Positions 43,148 to 52,910 of a stretch of 64,000 nt of DNA are shown piece after piece. The DNA lies in contig JARKPB010000008.1 of the NCBI GenBank assembly GCA_029975475.1, forward strand, positions 1,364,001-1,428,000, written 5' to 3'. The stretch is from Anaerolineaceae bacterium (lineage in GTDB: Bacteria; Chloroflexota; Anaerolineae; Anaerolineales; Anaerolineaceae). The translations under genes were made by a program, and so were the position numbers. The notes below the pieces were generated by a model. It made no database searches. It was not told the DNA's origin and worked only from the letters and a program-made list of their open reading frames with translations. Every line of letters starts with the position of its first letter. The first letter of the stretch is position 1.

Positions 43148-43414
43148 CTATTCCGCGGCAGCGGCGAGCTTCTTCATCAGGCGGCTCTTGCGGCGGGCGG
43201 CATTGTTTTTATGCAGAACGCCTTTTTCCGCAGCCTTATCAAGGGCGCTGACAGCCAGCTTTACCGCTTCGACAGAAGCGGTCTGATCGCCATTTTCCAG
43301 GGTAAGACGGGCTTTGGTGATCAAAGTGCGGGCGCGGCCGCGGTACACGCGGTTGCGAAGGCGGCGTTTTTCATTTTGCTTGTTGCGCTTGATAGCAGAC
43401 TTAATATTGGCCAA
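43148..43414 (-). CDS. rpsT: Small ribosomal subunit protein bS20
   Basis: The protein has 88 residues, basic and helical: MANIKSAIKRNKQNEKRRLRN at the N-terminus in two overlapping quotes (ANIKSAIKRN; KQNEKRRLRN), then KAAEKGVLHKNNAARRKSRL, the S20 hallmark. It binds the 5' domain of 16S rRNA. The start codon is TTG at 43414, six bases after GGAGG. A TTG/UUG start is also known for E. coli rpsT, where it is required for translational autocontrol. Confidence 0.96.
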   Translation of the reverse strand: MANIKSAIKRNKQNEKRRLRNRVYRGRARTLITKARLTLENGDQTASVEAVKLAVSALDKAAEKGVLHKNNAARRKSRLMKKLAAAAE

Positions 43415-43452
43415 CTTCTTCCTCCAAAATGTCTTTCACAATCCGAAGTGCT

Positions 43453-43481
43453 ATTCTACCCGAAGGCTGCGGATTTGTCCA
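43453..43481 (-). promoter_or_regulatory. Promoter of rpsT
   Basis: On the leftward strand TGGACA (43481-43476), 17-base spacer and TAGAAT (43458-43453). Transcription start near 43446 leaves a 32-base leader with GGAGG before the TTG start. Confidence 0.7.
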
Positions 43482-43507
43482 GATTGATTTTCGCTGATAA
43501 AAGAAAA

Positions 43508-43535
43508 GCCGGCAGGCATTCAACATCCTGCCGGC
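43508..43535 (-). terminator. Intrinsic terminator of pgk
   Basis: GCCGGCAGG (43508-43516) and CCTGCCGGC (43527-43535), 10-base loop, followed leftward by TTTTCTTTTATC. It lies in the gap between pgk and the rpsT promoter. Confidence 0.88.
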
Positions 43536-43553
43536 CTGCCAAAACACTACTGC

Positions 43554-44729
43554 TTACTTATCCTGCAAAGCCGCCAGGCCGGGCAGCACCAGCCCTTCCA
43601 GCATCTCGAGCGATGCGCCGCCGCCGGTCGAAATGTGGGTGATTTTATCCGCCACGCCAGACTGCTGCACCGCGGCGACCGACTCGCCGCCGCCGATGAC
43701 GCTGACCGCGCTGCTTTCAGCAACCGCCCGGGCGATAGCGAAGGTGCCTTCCGCAAAGCGCGGGAATTCAAACACGCCCATCGGACCGTTCCAGACCACG
43801 GTGCCGGCAGCAGCAATCACTTTGCTGTAAGCGGCTGCGGTTTCGGGCCCAATATCCAGAATGCGCCAGCCCTCCGGCACCGGGCCGACCGCCAGGGTCT
43901 TTTTTTCCGCTTCGGCGTCAAAGGCGCTGGCGATCACCATATCAACCGGCAGGCGCAGCTTGTCACCGCCGATTTTCAGCAGGTCCGCAGCGGTCTGGAC
44001 GGCTTCTTCTTCCACCAGGGAGTCGCCAACCGGGTATCCCTGGGCTTTGAAGAAGGTATTCGCCATGCCGCCGCCGATCAAAACGGTATCGGCTTTGGTC
44101 AAGAGGTTTTTAATCACGCCGATTTTATCGGAGATTTTCGCGCCGCCCAGGATGGCAACAAACGGGCGCCTGGGAGATTCAACCGCCTCGCCCAGGTATT
44201 TAATCTCTTTTTCCATCAGGAAACCGGCCACACCCGGCAGGAACCGGGCAACGCCTTCGGTAGAAGAATGCGCCCGGTGGGCCGTGCCGAAAGCGTCATT
44301 GACGTAGATATCCGCCAGAGCGGCCATCTGCCTGGCCAGGTCAAGGTCGTTCTTTTCTTCGCCGGGATAAAAGCGGGTATTTTCCAACACCAGGATTCCC
44401 CCGGGTTTCAGCGCGGCAGCGGCGGCCTCCGCTTTTGGACCCACGCAGTCATCCACAAAAGCCACCGGCCTGCCCATGACTTTTTGCAGGTGTTCCGCAA
44501 CCGGCTGTAAAGAGAATTCCGCGGACGGTCCGCCCTTGGGACGGCCAAGATGCGAACAGAGGATGACCGCAGCGCCGTTATCCAGCAGATACTGAATGGT
44601 GGGAACGGCCGCGCGGATGCGGGTATCATCCTTGATTTTGCCTTCTTTCATCGGAACATTGAAGTCTACGCGCACAAGCACCCGCTTGCCTTTAACATCC
44701 ACATCACGAACAGTTTTTTTATTGAACAT
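43554..44729 (-). CDS. pgk: Phosphoglycerate kinase
   Basis: The protein has 391 residues, normal length. [37 protein letters not shown]-like [42 protein letters not shown] and the C-terminal [15 protein letters not shown]...[14 protein letters not shown] mark PGK. It transfers phosphate from 1,3-bisphosphoglycerate to ADP. It is 68 bases downstream of gap and almost surely cotranscribed. Confidence 0.97.
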   Translation of the reverse strand: MFNKKTVRDVDVKGKRVLVRVDFNVPMKEGKIKDDTRIRAAVPTIQYLLDNGAAVILCSHLGRPKGGPSAEFSLQPVAEHLQKVMGRPVAFVDDCVGPKAEAAAAALKPGGILVLENTRFYPGEEKNDLDLARQMAALADIYVNDAFGTAHRAHSSTEGVARFLPGVAGFLMEKEIKYLGEAVESPRRPFVAILGGAKISDKIGVIKNLLTKADTVLIGGGMANTFFKAQGYPVGDSLVEEEAVQTAADLLKIGGDKLRLPVDMVIASAFDAEAEKKTLAVGPVPEGWRILDIGPETAAAYSKVIAAAGTVVWNGPMGVFEFPRFAEGTFAIARAVAESSAVSVIGGGESVAAVQQSGVADKITHISTGGGASLEMLEGLVLPGLAALQDK

Positions 44730-44797
44730 GGCGTCCTCTTAAGGTCCCGGGGCGCGCGCTGATGACAAACGCCGCCCCGGAAAACCGGCATTTAAGG

Positions 44798-45880
<1,083 letters not shown>

Positions 45881-45881
45881 C

Positions 45882-45900
45882 TACCATGGGTCGCATGGTA
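45882..45900. promoter_or_regulatory. Operator-like dyad upstream of gap
   Basis: TACCATG (45882-45888), N5, CATGGTA (45894-45900) is a perfect 19-bp dyad in the 60-base gap between yvcK and gap, about 32-50 bases before the gap start. No strong promoter is visible nearby, so gap-pgk could be read from the yvcK promoter with this as a regulatory or structural site. Confidence 0.35.
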
Positions 45901-45910
45901 TAAGTTCAGG

Positions 45911-47266
45911 TTACGCGGGCGGGAGATCTTCCCGTCCGCCGAGCGGACCTGTACGTTCGTAGAACAGGTCCATCACCGCTCTGGCCAGCTTGGTATCATC
46001 ATGCCGCCAGGGGTTTTCATCATCTACCAGGTCTGCGAAATACACCGAAACGCGCTTGTCTAGATCGGGCTCCGGCTTTACCCATTCTACACCAGGAGCC
46101 AGTTTCTTTACAAATGAATTGTTGCAGATCATGACATCAAATGGATTACTGCCGAGGTGTTTGACCAGCGTATCCAGGTGATCGCCGCAGGTGAAGCCGC
46201 TGGTCTCGCCCTGCTGGGTGGCGACATTGCAGACAAAAAATTTGATCGCCCGGCTGGCTTTAATCGCTTCGGCGATATCGGGCACCAGCAAATTGGGCAA
46301 AATGCTGGTGAACAGACTGCCCGGGCCCACGACGATCAGATCCGCGTTAAGGATCGCCTGCAGGGTGGGCGGAAACGCAAGCGGATTGTTCGGCTCCAGC
46401 CAGATGCGCTTGACCCGCCCCCGGGCTTCGGTGATCTTGCTTTCCCCCTTGACGCGGACCTGCTGGCCGGTCTGGGGTAATTCCACATCCGCCACCAGGC
46501 GCACATCGTGCAGGGTGGCAGGTAAAACCTGTCCTTGAACCGCCAGTACCCGCCGGGTTTCAGAGACCGCTTCTTCAAAACTGCCAGTGATATCTGTCAA
46601 CGCGGTGATCAGCAGATTACCCAGACTGTGGCCGCCCAATCCGGCGCTTTGCGCAAAGCGGTACTGGAACAGCTGGGTAAGCAGCTCTTCATCATTGGAA
46701 AGGGCTGCCAGGCAATTGCGAATATCGCCGGGCGGAAGAATGCCAATGCGCTGGCGCAATTCCCCGGAAGAACCCCCGTCATCCGCAACAGTGACAATGG
46801 CGGTCAAATTGTGAGTTTCCAGTTTCACCCCGCGCAGCAGGGAGGATAAACCGGTTCCCCCGCCCAGGGCGACAATTCGCGGGCCGCGCTCCTTGCGGCG
46901 GTATTCTGACACGGTTTCAATGATCGGCCGGCTGGAACTGATGAACGGCTTGAGCAGGGATCGATTTAAACCCAGCACGCCCAGCGCGATAAGAAGCAAA
47001 CCCAGCCCGCCAAAGATTAAAGCCCGCAGCGGCCGATCCAGGAAACGCAGAGAAATGAAAGACAGAACAGGCAGCCACCAGGTGTCCGGGGCGTTGCGGT
47101 ACAGGTCGATGACCAGCACCGCAAAACCAAGGCCGATCAGGGTGGTCCCGGCCAGGATAACCGCGATCCAGCGTTTTACACCGATACCAGGAATGAGCCA
47201 GCGCAGGGCAAGATGGAAAGACTGCCGCAGGCGCTGAAACCATTTTGCATTTGTTTTTCTGGGCAT
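45911..47266 (-). CDS. yvcK: YvcK/CofD-like protein (gluconeogenesis factor family) with N-terminal membrane anchor
   Basis: The protein has about 451 residues. Two N-terminal hydrophobic segments (RWIAVILAGTTLIGLGFAVL and ALIFGGLGLLLIALGVLGL) anchor it; the cytoplasmic domain starts RIVALGGGTGLSSLLRGVK, then TVADDGGSSGELRQRIGILPPGDIRNCLAAL, typical of YvcK. Related proteins bind UDP-GlcNAc and tune carbon flow between gluconeogenesis and cell wall. Location directly upstream of gap-pgk fits. Start ATG 47266 is used because the promoter covers the upstream in-frame codons. Confidence 0.88.
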   Translation of the reverse strand: MPRKTNAKWFQRLRQSFHLALRWLIPGIGVKRWIAVILAGTTLIGLGFAVLVIDLYRNAPDTWWLPVLSFISLRFLDRPLRALIFGGLGLLLIALGVLGLNRSLLKPFISSSRPIIETVSEYRRKERGPRIVALGGGTGLSSLLRGVKLETHNLTAIVTVADDGGSSGELRQRIGILPPGDIRNCLAALSNDEELLTQLFQYRFAQSAGLGGHSLGNLLITALTDITGSFEEAVSETRRVLAVQGQVLPATLHDVRLVADVELPQTGQQVRVKGESKITEARGRVKRIWLEPNNPLAFPPTLQAILNADLIVVGPGSLFTSILPNLLVPDIAEAIKASRAIKFFVCNVATQQGETSGFTCGDHLDTLVKHLGSNPFDVMICNNSFVKKLAPGVEWVKPEPDLDKRVSVYFADLVDDENPWRHDDTKLARAVMDLFYERTGPLGGREDLPPA

Positions 47267-47275
47267 TGAAATTGA

Positions 47276-47304
47276 ATAATAGCAGGAATCAGTACGAGCG
47301 TCAA
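47276..47304 (-). promoter_or_regulatory. Promoter of yvcK, near-leaderless
   Basis: On the leftward strand TTGACG (47304-47299), 17-base spacer and TATTAT (47281-47276). Transcription would start at about 47268-47269, two to three bases before ATG 47266. No ribosome site fits in that space. Confidence 0.65.
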
Positions 47305-47345
47305 TAACGCGCACAAAGGGCTGTACGACCTCATTTTACCTGGGT

Positions 47346-47351
47346 TAGAAT
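47346..47351 (+). promoter_or_regulatory. -10 box of the ROK kinase gene, possibly leaderless
   Basis: TAGAAT at 47346-47351 is seven bases from ATG 47359, so a transcript would begin at the start codon. The -35 region is poor (no TTGACA-like hexamer at 16-18 bases). No Shine-Dalgarno sequence is present upstream of the ATG. Confidence 0.45.
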
Positions 47352-47358
47352 AACAGAT

Positions 47359-48294
47359 ATGGAAGCATATCTGGCGCTGGATATTGGCGGCACCCACCTG
47401 CGGGCGGCCTGTTTTCTTGGTCATGACGATCAGCCGATCCGGCAAATCCGGGAACGCACGCCTGCGGCAGGCTCGGACGGGCTGAAATTCTTGGTGCCGC
47501 TGCTCCAGGATCTGCTACCCGACGGGGTCAAGCCCGCCGGGATCGGGCTGGCGCTGCCTGGAATCATCGACCAGCACAACCTGATCATGAAGCGAGCGGT
47601 CAATCTACCCGGATGGGAACAGCTCCCGGTCGGGAGCGCCCTTAAAGCGGCTTTTAACTGCCCGGTGCGGATCGATAATGACGCGCGCCTGGCCTGCCTG
47701 GGAGAAGCGCGTTACGGCGCCGGGCGCGGCTGCCAGAACCTGATCTACCTGACCATCGGCACTGGGATCGGCGCCGGCATCCTCTGCCAGGGCAGCCTGC
47801 TGCGCGGCAGCCGCGGATTGGGCAGCGAAGCCGGGCATATTTTGCTGGACCCGCACGGCCCGCTGTGCGCCTGCGGCCAGCCCGGCCACCTCGAGGCGCT
47901 GGCTTCCGGCCCGGCGATCGCGCGGGAAGTACAGCGGCGTCTGCGGGCTGGCGAGCGGTCGATCCTTCAACTCGAACCGCCGCCCACGACCCTGCAGATT
48001 GGCGAAGCCGCCAGGGCGGGAGATCAACTGGCGCTGAGCGCGATCGCCGGCGCCGGCGAATGGATCGGCACCGCCCTGGCGAGCCTGGTGCATTTATTCA
48101 ATCCCGAGCGCATCGTGCTCGGAGGGGGCGTCAGCCTGATCGGTGAATGTCTGATGGAATCCGTTCAGCGCGGCCTTGAGCAGCACGTCATGGAAGCGCA
48201 ATATCTCCAAGATTTGAGCGTGCTGCCCGCCGGGCTGGGAGATGATTCCGGCCTGTACGGCGCTTTGGCGCTGATCCGGGATGAACGCGCCTGA
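47359..48294 (+). CDS. ROK-family sugar kinase (glucokinase-like)
   Basis: The protein has 311 residues. ATP-binding LALDIGGTHLRAACF, IDNDARLACLGEARYGAGRG (catalytic Asp), LTIGTGIGAGI, GHILLDPHGPLCACGQPGHLEALASG (quoted in part; His-Cys-x-Cys zinc site with GHLE). It most likely phosphorylates glucose or a related hexose such as N-acetylmannosamine; the ROK family also contains repressors but no HTH is present here. Divergent from yvcK with a 92-base gap. Confidence 0.9.
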   Translation: MEAYLALDIGGTHLRAACFLGHDDQPIRQIRERTPAAGSDGLKFLVPLLQDLLPDGVKPAGIGLALPGIIDQHNLIMKRAVNLPGWEQLPVGSALKAAFNCPVRIDNDARLACLGEARYGAGRGCQNLIYLTIGTGIGAGILCQGSLLRGSRGLGSEAGHILLDPHGPLCACGQPGHLEALASGPAIAREVQRRLRAGERSILQLEPPPTTLQIGEAARAGDQLALSAIAGAGEWIGTALASLVHLFNPERIVLGGGVSLIGECLMESVQRGLEQHVMEAQYLQDLSVLPAGLGDDSGLYGALALIRDERA

Positions 48295-48357
48295 ATATGC
48301 CAAAAGTCCGATGGAAGAGTGGACATCCGGCAATAGGTTTCTGCCCTACGGCAATGC

Positions 48358-48363
48358 TATAAT
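48358..48363 (+). promoter_or_regulatory. -10 box of the aminotransferase gene
   Basis: TATAAT at 48358-48363, 88 bases before ATG 48451, in the 156-base gap after the ROK gene. The -35 element is not convincing. Confidence 0.45.
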
Positions 48364-48450
48364 GCTTGAGCAAATTCCTGCCGGGTTGGGTAGACAATGG
48401 TTTCGCCCAAACAGGCAGGGATCACATTCAGAAATCCACGGAGGCAGGTT

Positions 48451-49773
48451 ATGCAGCGGTTAAACGTCCCCGGTCCAAAGGCCAGGAAATACATTGAAAG
48501 AGATGAGGCGGTGATTTCACCATCCTACCCGCGCGGTTACCCGTTTGTAATGGATCATGGAAAAGGCAGCCAGGTGTGGGATGTGGACGGGAATCGTTTC
48601 CTGGATTTTGCCGCGGGGATCGCGGTCGCTTCGACCGGTCACAGCCATCCCGCTGTGGTCAAAGCCATTCAAGATCAGGCCGAAAAATTTATTCACATTT
48701 CCTCCGACTTTTACCACGACAGCATGGTTCGGCTGGGTGAAAAGCTGGATGAAATCGCCCCATTTAAGGAAGACGCGCTCAGTTTTTTGACCAATTCTGG
48801 AACGGAAGCGGTGGAAACCGCCATCAAGCTGGCGCGTTATAAAACCGGCCGCAGCCAGTTCATCGGCTTCACCGGCGGTTTTCACGGCCGGACGATGGGC
48901 GCGGTAACCTTTACCGCCAGCAAACCGAATTATCACCGCGGATTTTATCCATTGATGAACGGGGTCACCCACGTCCCGTTCCCGGACGCTTACCGTCCGG
49001 TACTGGCAGCGCGCCCCGGACAGGATTACGGTGAGGCGGTGGTGGACTACATTGAACACGAAGTGCTGGGCCGTTTCCTGCCGGCTGAAGAAGTCGCCGG
49101 CATTCTGGTTGAACCCATCCAGGGCGAAGGCGGATATATTGTCCCGACCCCCGGTTTCTTCCCGGCTTTGCGCCGTCTCTGCGATCAGCACGGCATCCTC
49201 TTGATTGCCGACGAAGTGCAGGCTGGCACCGGCCGAACCGGGAAATGGTGGTCAATTGAGCATTTCGGGGTTGAACCGGATATGATCTGCATCGCCAAGG
49301 GAATCGCCAGCGGCGTCCCGCTGGGCGCGTTGACGGCGCGCAAGAGCGTCATGACCTGGCCGCGCGGCGCGCAGGGAAACACATACGGCGGCAACCCGCT
49401 GGCCTGTTCAGCCGCGCTGGCGACGCTGGCTTTGATCGAAAGCGAATATATGGCCAACGCCGCCCGGGTAGGCGCGGTGGCAATCAAACGTTTGACGGAA
49501 ATGATGGAACGGCACCCATCTATTGGTCAGGTGCGCGGTCTGGGTTTGATGATCGGGGTTGAATTTGTCAGCGACCGGGTCAGCCGCGAACCAGCCGCAG
49601 AACTGCGCGATCTGGTGGTTGACACCGCCTTTGAATACGGCCTGCTTACCCTGGGCTGCGGAAAAAGCGTGATCCGGGTATCTCCGCCGCTTTGCACCAC
49701 CGAAGCAGAGATGGAAGAAGGCCTTGAAATTTTTGAACACGCGATCGGCATCGCCGAAGAAAAGCTCCTATAA
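48451..49773 (+). CDS. Class III PLP aminotransferase (4-aminobutyrate aminotransferase-like)
   Basis: The protein has 440 residues. VWDVDGNRFLDFAAGIAV, TNSGTEAVETAIKLAR, FTGGFHGRTMGAVTFT, LLIADEVQAGTGRTGK and ICIAKGIASGVPLGAL with the PLP Lys. The overall pattern fits GABA/5-aminovalerate or L-lysine aminotransferases; ornithine activity is possible. Start ATG 48451 is seven bases after GGAGG and is preferred over an in-frame ATG at 48397. A terminator follows. Confidence 0.9.
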   Translation: MQRLNVPGPKARKYIERDEAVISPSYPRGYPFVMDHGKGSQVWDVDGNRFLDFAAGIAVASTGHSHPAVVKAIQDQAEKFIHISSDFYHDSMVRLGEKLDEIAPFKEDALSFLTNSGTEAVETAIKLARYKTGRSQFIGFTGGFHGRTMGAVTFTASKPNYHRGFYPLMNGVTHVPFPDAYRPVLAARPGQDYGEAVVDYIEHEVLGRFLPAEEVAGILVEPIQGEGGYIVPTPGFFPALRRLCDQHGILLIADEVQAGTGRTGKWWSIEHFGVEPDMICIAKGIASGVPLGALTARKSVMTWPRGAQGNTYGGNPLACSAALATLALIESEYMANAARVGAVAIKRLTEMMERHPSIGQVRGLGLMIGVEFVSDRVSREPAAELRDLVVDTAFEYGLLTLGCGKSVIRVSPPLCTTEAEMEEGLEIFEHAIGIAEEKLL

Positions 49774-49789
49774 GAATAGACCAGAAACG

Positions 49790-49821
49790 ACAGCCCGGCC
49801 AAAACTGCCGGGCTGTTTCGT
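49790..49821 (+). terminator. Intrinsic terminator after the aminotransferase gene
   Basis: ACAGCCCGGC (49790-49799) and GCCGGGCTGT (49807-49816) around a 7-base loop, then TTCGTTT. The next gene has its own -10 box just downstream. Confidence 0.85.
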
Positions 49822-49827
49822 TTAAGG

Positions 49828-49833
49828 TACAAT
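49828..49833 (+). promoter_or_regulatory. -10 box of the GAF/PAS histidine kinase gene
   Basis: TACAAT at 49828-49833, with CTGCCG as a poor -35 at 17 bases, inside the preceding terminator. A ribosome site GGAGG (49856-49860) and ATG 49862 follow. Confidence 0.45.
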
Positions 49834-49861
49834 TTTGATAACGCCCCAGCGCAACGGAGGC

Positions 49862-51421
49862 ATGATGCTGCCCGATTACCGCGTCCGCCAGAGAGATTAC
49901 CTGTTAGAAATTGCCCAGGCGCTCACCCAGGAGCTTGACCTGGACAATCTGCTCAACCGCATCCTGGATATATCCCTGGATTTGCTTTCCGGCCAGGCCG
50001 GTCTGATCGCGCTGCGCTCAGAGCGCGGCAGCTGGCAGATTCAGTCTTCGCGCAATTTACAGCCAGCCTTCCTGCGCTACCTTGAGCAGCGTTTGAGCAA
50101 TCTGCCGGAATTTGGCGATCCGACGGTTCAGGAAATCCCGGAGATCAACCGGATATTAAATGACATCACCCGGGCGGTCAGCGGCGGGTTGATCAACGGG
50201 GTCGGTCTGCCGCTTGCCACCCGCCAGCGGGTGATGGGGGTCATCTTTATCTTTCGCTCGTATTCGGGCATGTTTAGCGCCAATGACCGCTTGCTGCTGC
50301 GCAGTTTTGCCAGCCAGGCGGCCATCGCCATCCAGAACGCTCAGTTGTACGCCATTGTGACCCGCGAGAATCAGCGCCTGGACGCCCTGCTGAATTCCGC
50401 GGCCGACGGGATTATGATCCTGGAAAATGACCTGCAGATCGAGCGCTGCAACCCTGCCCTGCTGCGCATGTTGAACACCGACCAGGATCACGTCGTGGGT
50501 CAGCTGCATGAAAAAATCATCCGCTGGGCAAAACCGCCGCAAGGTCAAACGCTCGAAGATGCGGTCGCCAACGGCTGGCCGCTGACCGAGAACGCGGCGC
50601 TGTATGTCGAAGGTGATCTGCTGCGCAGCGACAGCCTGCCGCCCCTGCCGGTGGGCATTACTTACGCCCCGCTGGTGGATGAAAACGGCAGGTTAGGCAA
50701 TATTATCGCCAACCTGCGGGATATTACCCGTTTCCGCCAGGCCGAGGAAGTAAAGTCAACTTTTATCTCGATTGTCAGCCACGAGTTAAAAACACCGGTC
50801 GCTTTGATTAAGGGCTACGTCTCAACCCTGCGCCGCCAGGACGCCGAATGGGATAAAGAAATTCTGAATGAAGGCCTGGAAGTTATTGAAGAAGAGGCTG
50901 ACCGGTTGAGCCTGATGATTGAGAATCTGCTGGACGCTTCTCGGCTGCAGGCTGGCGGCTTCTCTCTCAAACGCGCGGATGTGAACCTGCCCGATCTCGC
51001 CAGGCGGCTGATTGAACGGTTTCAAACCCAGGCCGGGCAGCGGAAGCTGCGGGCTGATTTTCCGGCTGATTTCCCGGTTATCATGGCGGATGAAGCCCGG
51101 ATTGAACAGGTCTTGAACAATTTGCTGACCAATGCGTTGAAATACGCGCCGGACGGCGAAATTGTGGTCAGCGGGCAGGTGCGGCCGGACACGGTGATCG
51201 TGTGCGTCAGCGATCAGGGACCCGGGATCGCCCCGGAAGACATCCCCTATGTGTTTGACCGCTTTTACCGCGCGCCGGAAATGGTCAAGAATACCAAAGG
51301 TGCCGGGCTGGGATTGTATCTTTGCCGGTCGATTATTGAAGCACACGGGGGAAGGATCTGGGTGGACGGCGGTGCCAGCCGCGGCGCGCGGATTTGCTTT
51401 TCACTGCCGCGCGGGGAATAA
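49862..51421 (+). CDS. Cytoplasmic sensor histidine kinase with GAF and PAS domains
   Basis: The protein has 519 residues without membrane spans. GAF domain about 15-165 (ALTQELDLDNLLNRIL ... FASQAAIAIQNAQLY), a PAS domain about 180-300 (LNSAADGIMILENDLQI, NLRDITRFRQAE), HisKA with FISIVSHELKTPVALIKGY, and HATPase with NNLLTNALKYAPDGEI, DQGPGIAPEDIPYVFDRFYRA, GAGLGLYLCRSIIEAHGG. No response regulator is adjacent. ATG 49862 is preferred over a TTG at 49835 because GGAGG is placed properly for it. Confidence 0.93.
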   Translation: MMLPDYRVRQRDYLLEIAQALTQELDLDNLLNRILDISLDLLSGQAGLIALRSERGSWQIQSSRNLQPAFLRYLEQRLSNLPEFGDPTVQEIPEINRILNDITRAVSGGLINGVGLPLATRQRVMGVIFIFRSYSGMFSANDRLLLRSFASQAAIAIQNAQLYAIVTRENQRLDALLNSAADGIMILENDLQIERCNPALLRMLNTDQDHVVGQLHEKIIRWAKPPQGQTLEDAVANGWPLTENAALYVEGDLLRSDSLPPLPVGITYAPLVDENGRLGNIIANLRDITRFRQAEEVKSTFISIVSHELKTPVALIKGYVSTLRRQDAEWDKEILNEGLEVIEEEADRLSLMIENLLDASRLQAGGFSLKRADVNLPDLARRLIERFQTQAGQRKLRADFPADFPVIMADEARIEQVLNNLLTNALKYAPDGEIVVSGQVRPDTVIVCVSDQGPGIAPEDIPYVFDRFYRAPEMVKNTKGAGLGLYLCRSIIEAHGGRIWVDGGASRGARICFSLPRGE

Positions 51422-51468
51422 ACGCGGCCAGCCTTCTACGCTCCGCCGGCGCTGCACGGTCAGAGTGG

Positions 51469-51474
51469 TATAAT
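51469..51474 (+). promoter_or_regulatory. -10 box of the CpXC protein gene
   Basis: TATAAT at 51469-51474 with no good -35. A leader of about 25 bases holds AGAGGA before ATG 51506. Confidence 0.45.
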
Positions 51475-51505
51475 TTGCGGAAATTAAATCGCAAGAGGAA
51501 CCTCA

Positions 51506-52855
51506 ATGGCCAAAGTGCAAACCAGCTGCCCGCGCTGCCGGCAGCCGATCATCGCCGATGTTGAACAATTGTTTGACATGAACACCAATCCGCAGGCCAA
51601 GCAGATGCTGCTTGGCGGCGGCGTGAATACCGCCAGCTGCCCCAATTGCGGGTATCAGGGGATGTTGAGCACCCCGATCGTGTACCATGACCCGGAAAAA
51701 GAACTGCTGCTGACCTTCTTCCCGTCCGAAATGGGCCTGCCGGTTAACGAGCAGGAAAAAATGATCGGACCGCTGATCACCCGGGTGGTCAACGCGCTGC
51801 CGGTGGAAAAACGCAAAGCCTATCTCTTCCAGCCGCGAACCATGTTAACGTTCCAGACGATGGTTGAGACCATCCTGGAAAAAGACGGCATCACCAAAGA
51901 AATGCTGGATGCCCAGCAGAAAAAGCTGAATTTACTGCAGCGCTTACTGGGGGCCTCTCAGGAAAGCCGCGCCGAGATCATCCGGCAGGAAAACGACCTG
52001 ATTGACCAGGGTTTCTTTACTCTGATCAGCCGACTGGTCGAAGCCACCCTCTCACAGGGGGATGAACAAACGGCAAGGGCGCTGGCGGCTTTGCAGCAGG
52101 AATTGCTGAACACGACCGAGGCTGGCAAAGCACTAAAGGCACAGGCTGAAGACGCCGAAGCGGCATTAAAAGCCCTGCAGGCGGCCGGAAAAGACGGCCT
52201 GACCCGCGAAAAGCTGGTCGATCTGATCACCGGTGCAACGAGCGATGTGCAGCTCACTACCCTGGTCAGCTACACCCGCGCGGGAATGGATTACGAATTC
52301 TTCCAACTGCTCAGCAGCCGGATTGATTCCGCCAGCGGGGCAGAAAAAGAACGCCTGCTGGCACTGCGCGAAAAATTGCTCAAACTGACCGAAGACATTG
52401 ACAAAGTCATGCAGGCGCGCATCAAACAAATGCGCGACCTGATTGAGGAATTATTAAAGCAGCCGGATTTGGATGCGGCTGCTGCGCAGATCGCGCCAAT
52501 GGTGGACGAGGTGTTTGTGCAGCTTGTTCAGGATGAAATCGCCGCCGCACGAAAGAAGGCGGATCTGGAACGCAGTGCCAGGCTGCAGAGCATTCTGGCG
52601 GCGATTGAGAAAGCGTCCGCCCCGCCACCCGAAGTGGCTTTTATTGAAGAACTGCTGCAAGCCGAATCGGACGAAGCGCGGGCCGCCCTGCTGGATCAAA
52701 AATCCGAGCTGGTGACCGAGAATTTTCTCAGTATGCTGAATAACCTGGTCGCCCGCACGGCGGAGGATGAGCAGGCCAAGGAGATGAACCAACAGCTTCA
52801 GCAGTTGTACCGGCAGGTTCTGCGTCGGCAAATGGCCAGTAACTTAAAGGGCTAG
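51506..52855 (+). CDS. CpXC-domain zinc protein with long coiled coil
   Basis: The protein has 449 residues. The N-terminal CpXC domain shows Cys8-x-x-Cys11 (SCPRCRQ) and Cys45-x-x-Cys48 (SCPNCGYQG), a likely zinc site, then LLLTFFPSEMGLPVNEQEKMIG. The last 300 residues are charged and helical with long heptad runs (for example EAGKALKAQAEDAEAALKAL), so it is probably a multimeric scaffold or regulator. CpXC proteins are not functionally characterised. Ends in a terminator; transcribed toward the FHA gene. Confidence 0.82.
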   Translation: MAKVQTSCPRCRQPIIADVEQLFDMNTNPQAKQMLLGGGVNTASCPNCGYQGMLSTPIVYHDPEKELLLTFFPSEMGLPVNEQEKMIGPLITRVVNALPVEKRKAYLFQPRTMLTFQTMVETILEKDGITKEMLDAQQKKLNLLQRLLGASQESRAEIIRQENDLIDQGFFTLISRLVEATLSQGDEQTARALAALQQELLNTTEAGKALKAQAEDAEAALKALQAAGKDGLTREKLVDLITGATSDVQLTTLVSYTRAGMDYEFFQLLSSRIDSASGAEKERLLALREKLLKLTEDIDKVMQARIKQMRDLIEELLKQPDLDAAAAQIAPMVDEVFVQLVQDEIAAARKKADLERSARLQSILAAIEKASAPPPEVAFIEELLQAESDEARAALLDQKSELVTENFLSMLNNLVARTAEDEQAKEMNQQLQQLYRQVLRRQMASNLKG

Positions 52856-52864
52856 ATGACATAA

Positions 52865-52899
52865 ACAGCAGGCCGGCGCACGCCGGCCTGCTGTCTTTT
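52865..52899 (+). terminator. Intrinsic terminator between CpXC and FHA genes
   Basis: ACAGCAGGCCGGCG (52865-52878) and CGCCGGCCTGCTGT (52881-52894) form a long GC-rich stem, followed by CTTTT. The two genes are convergent. Confidence 0.88.
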
Positions 52900-52910
52900 A
52901 GATAAGGGGG

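Noticed and set aside
47267-47314. Longer yvcK start at 47314
   Set aside because: Those codons overlap the -35 and -10 boxes of the predicted promoter and add a non-conserved peptide.
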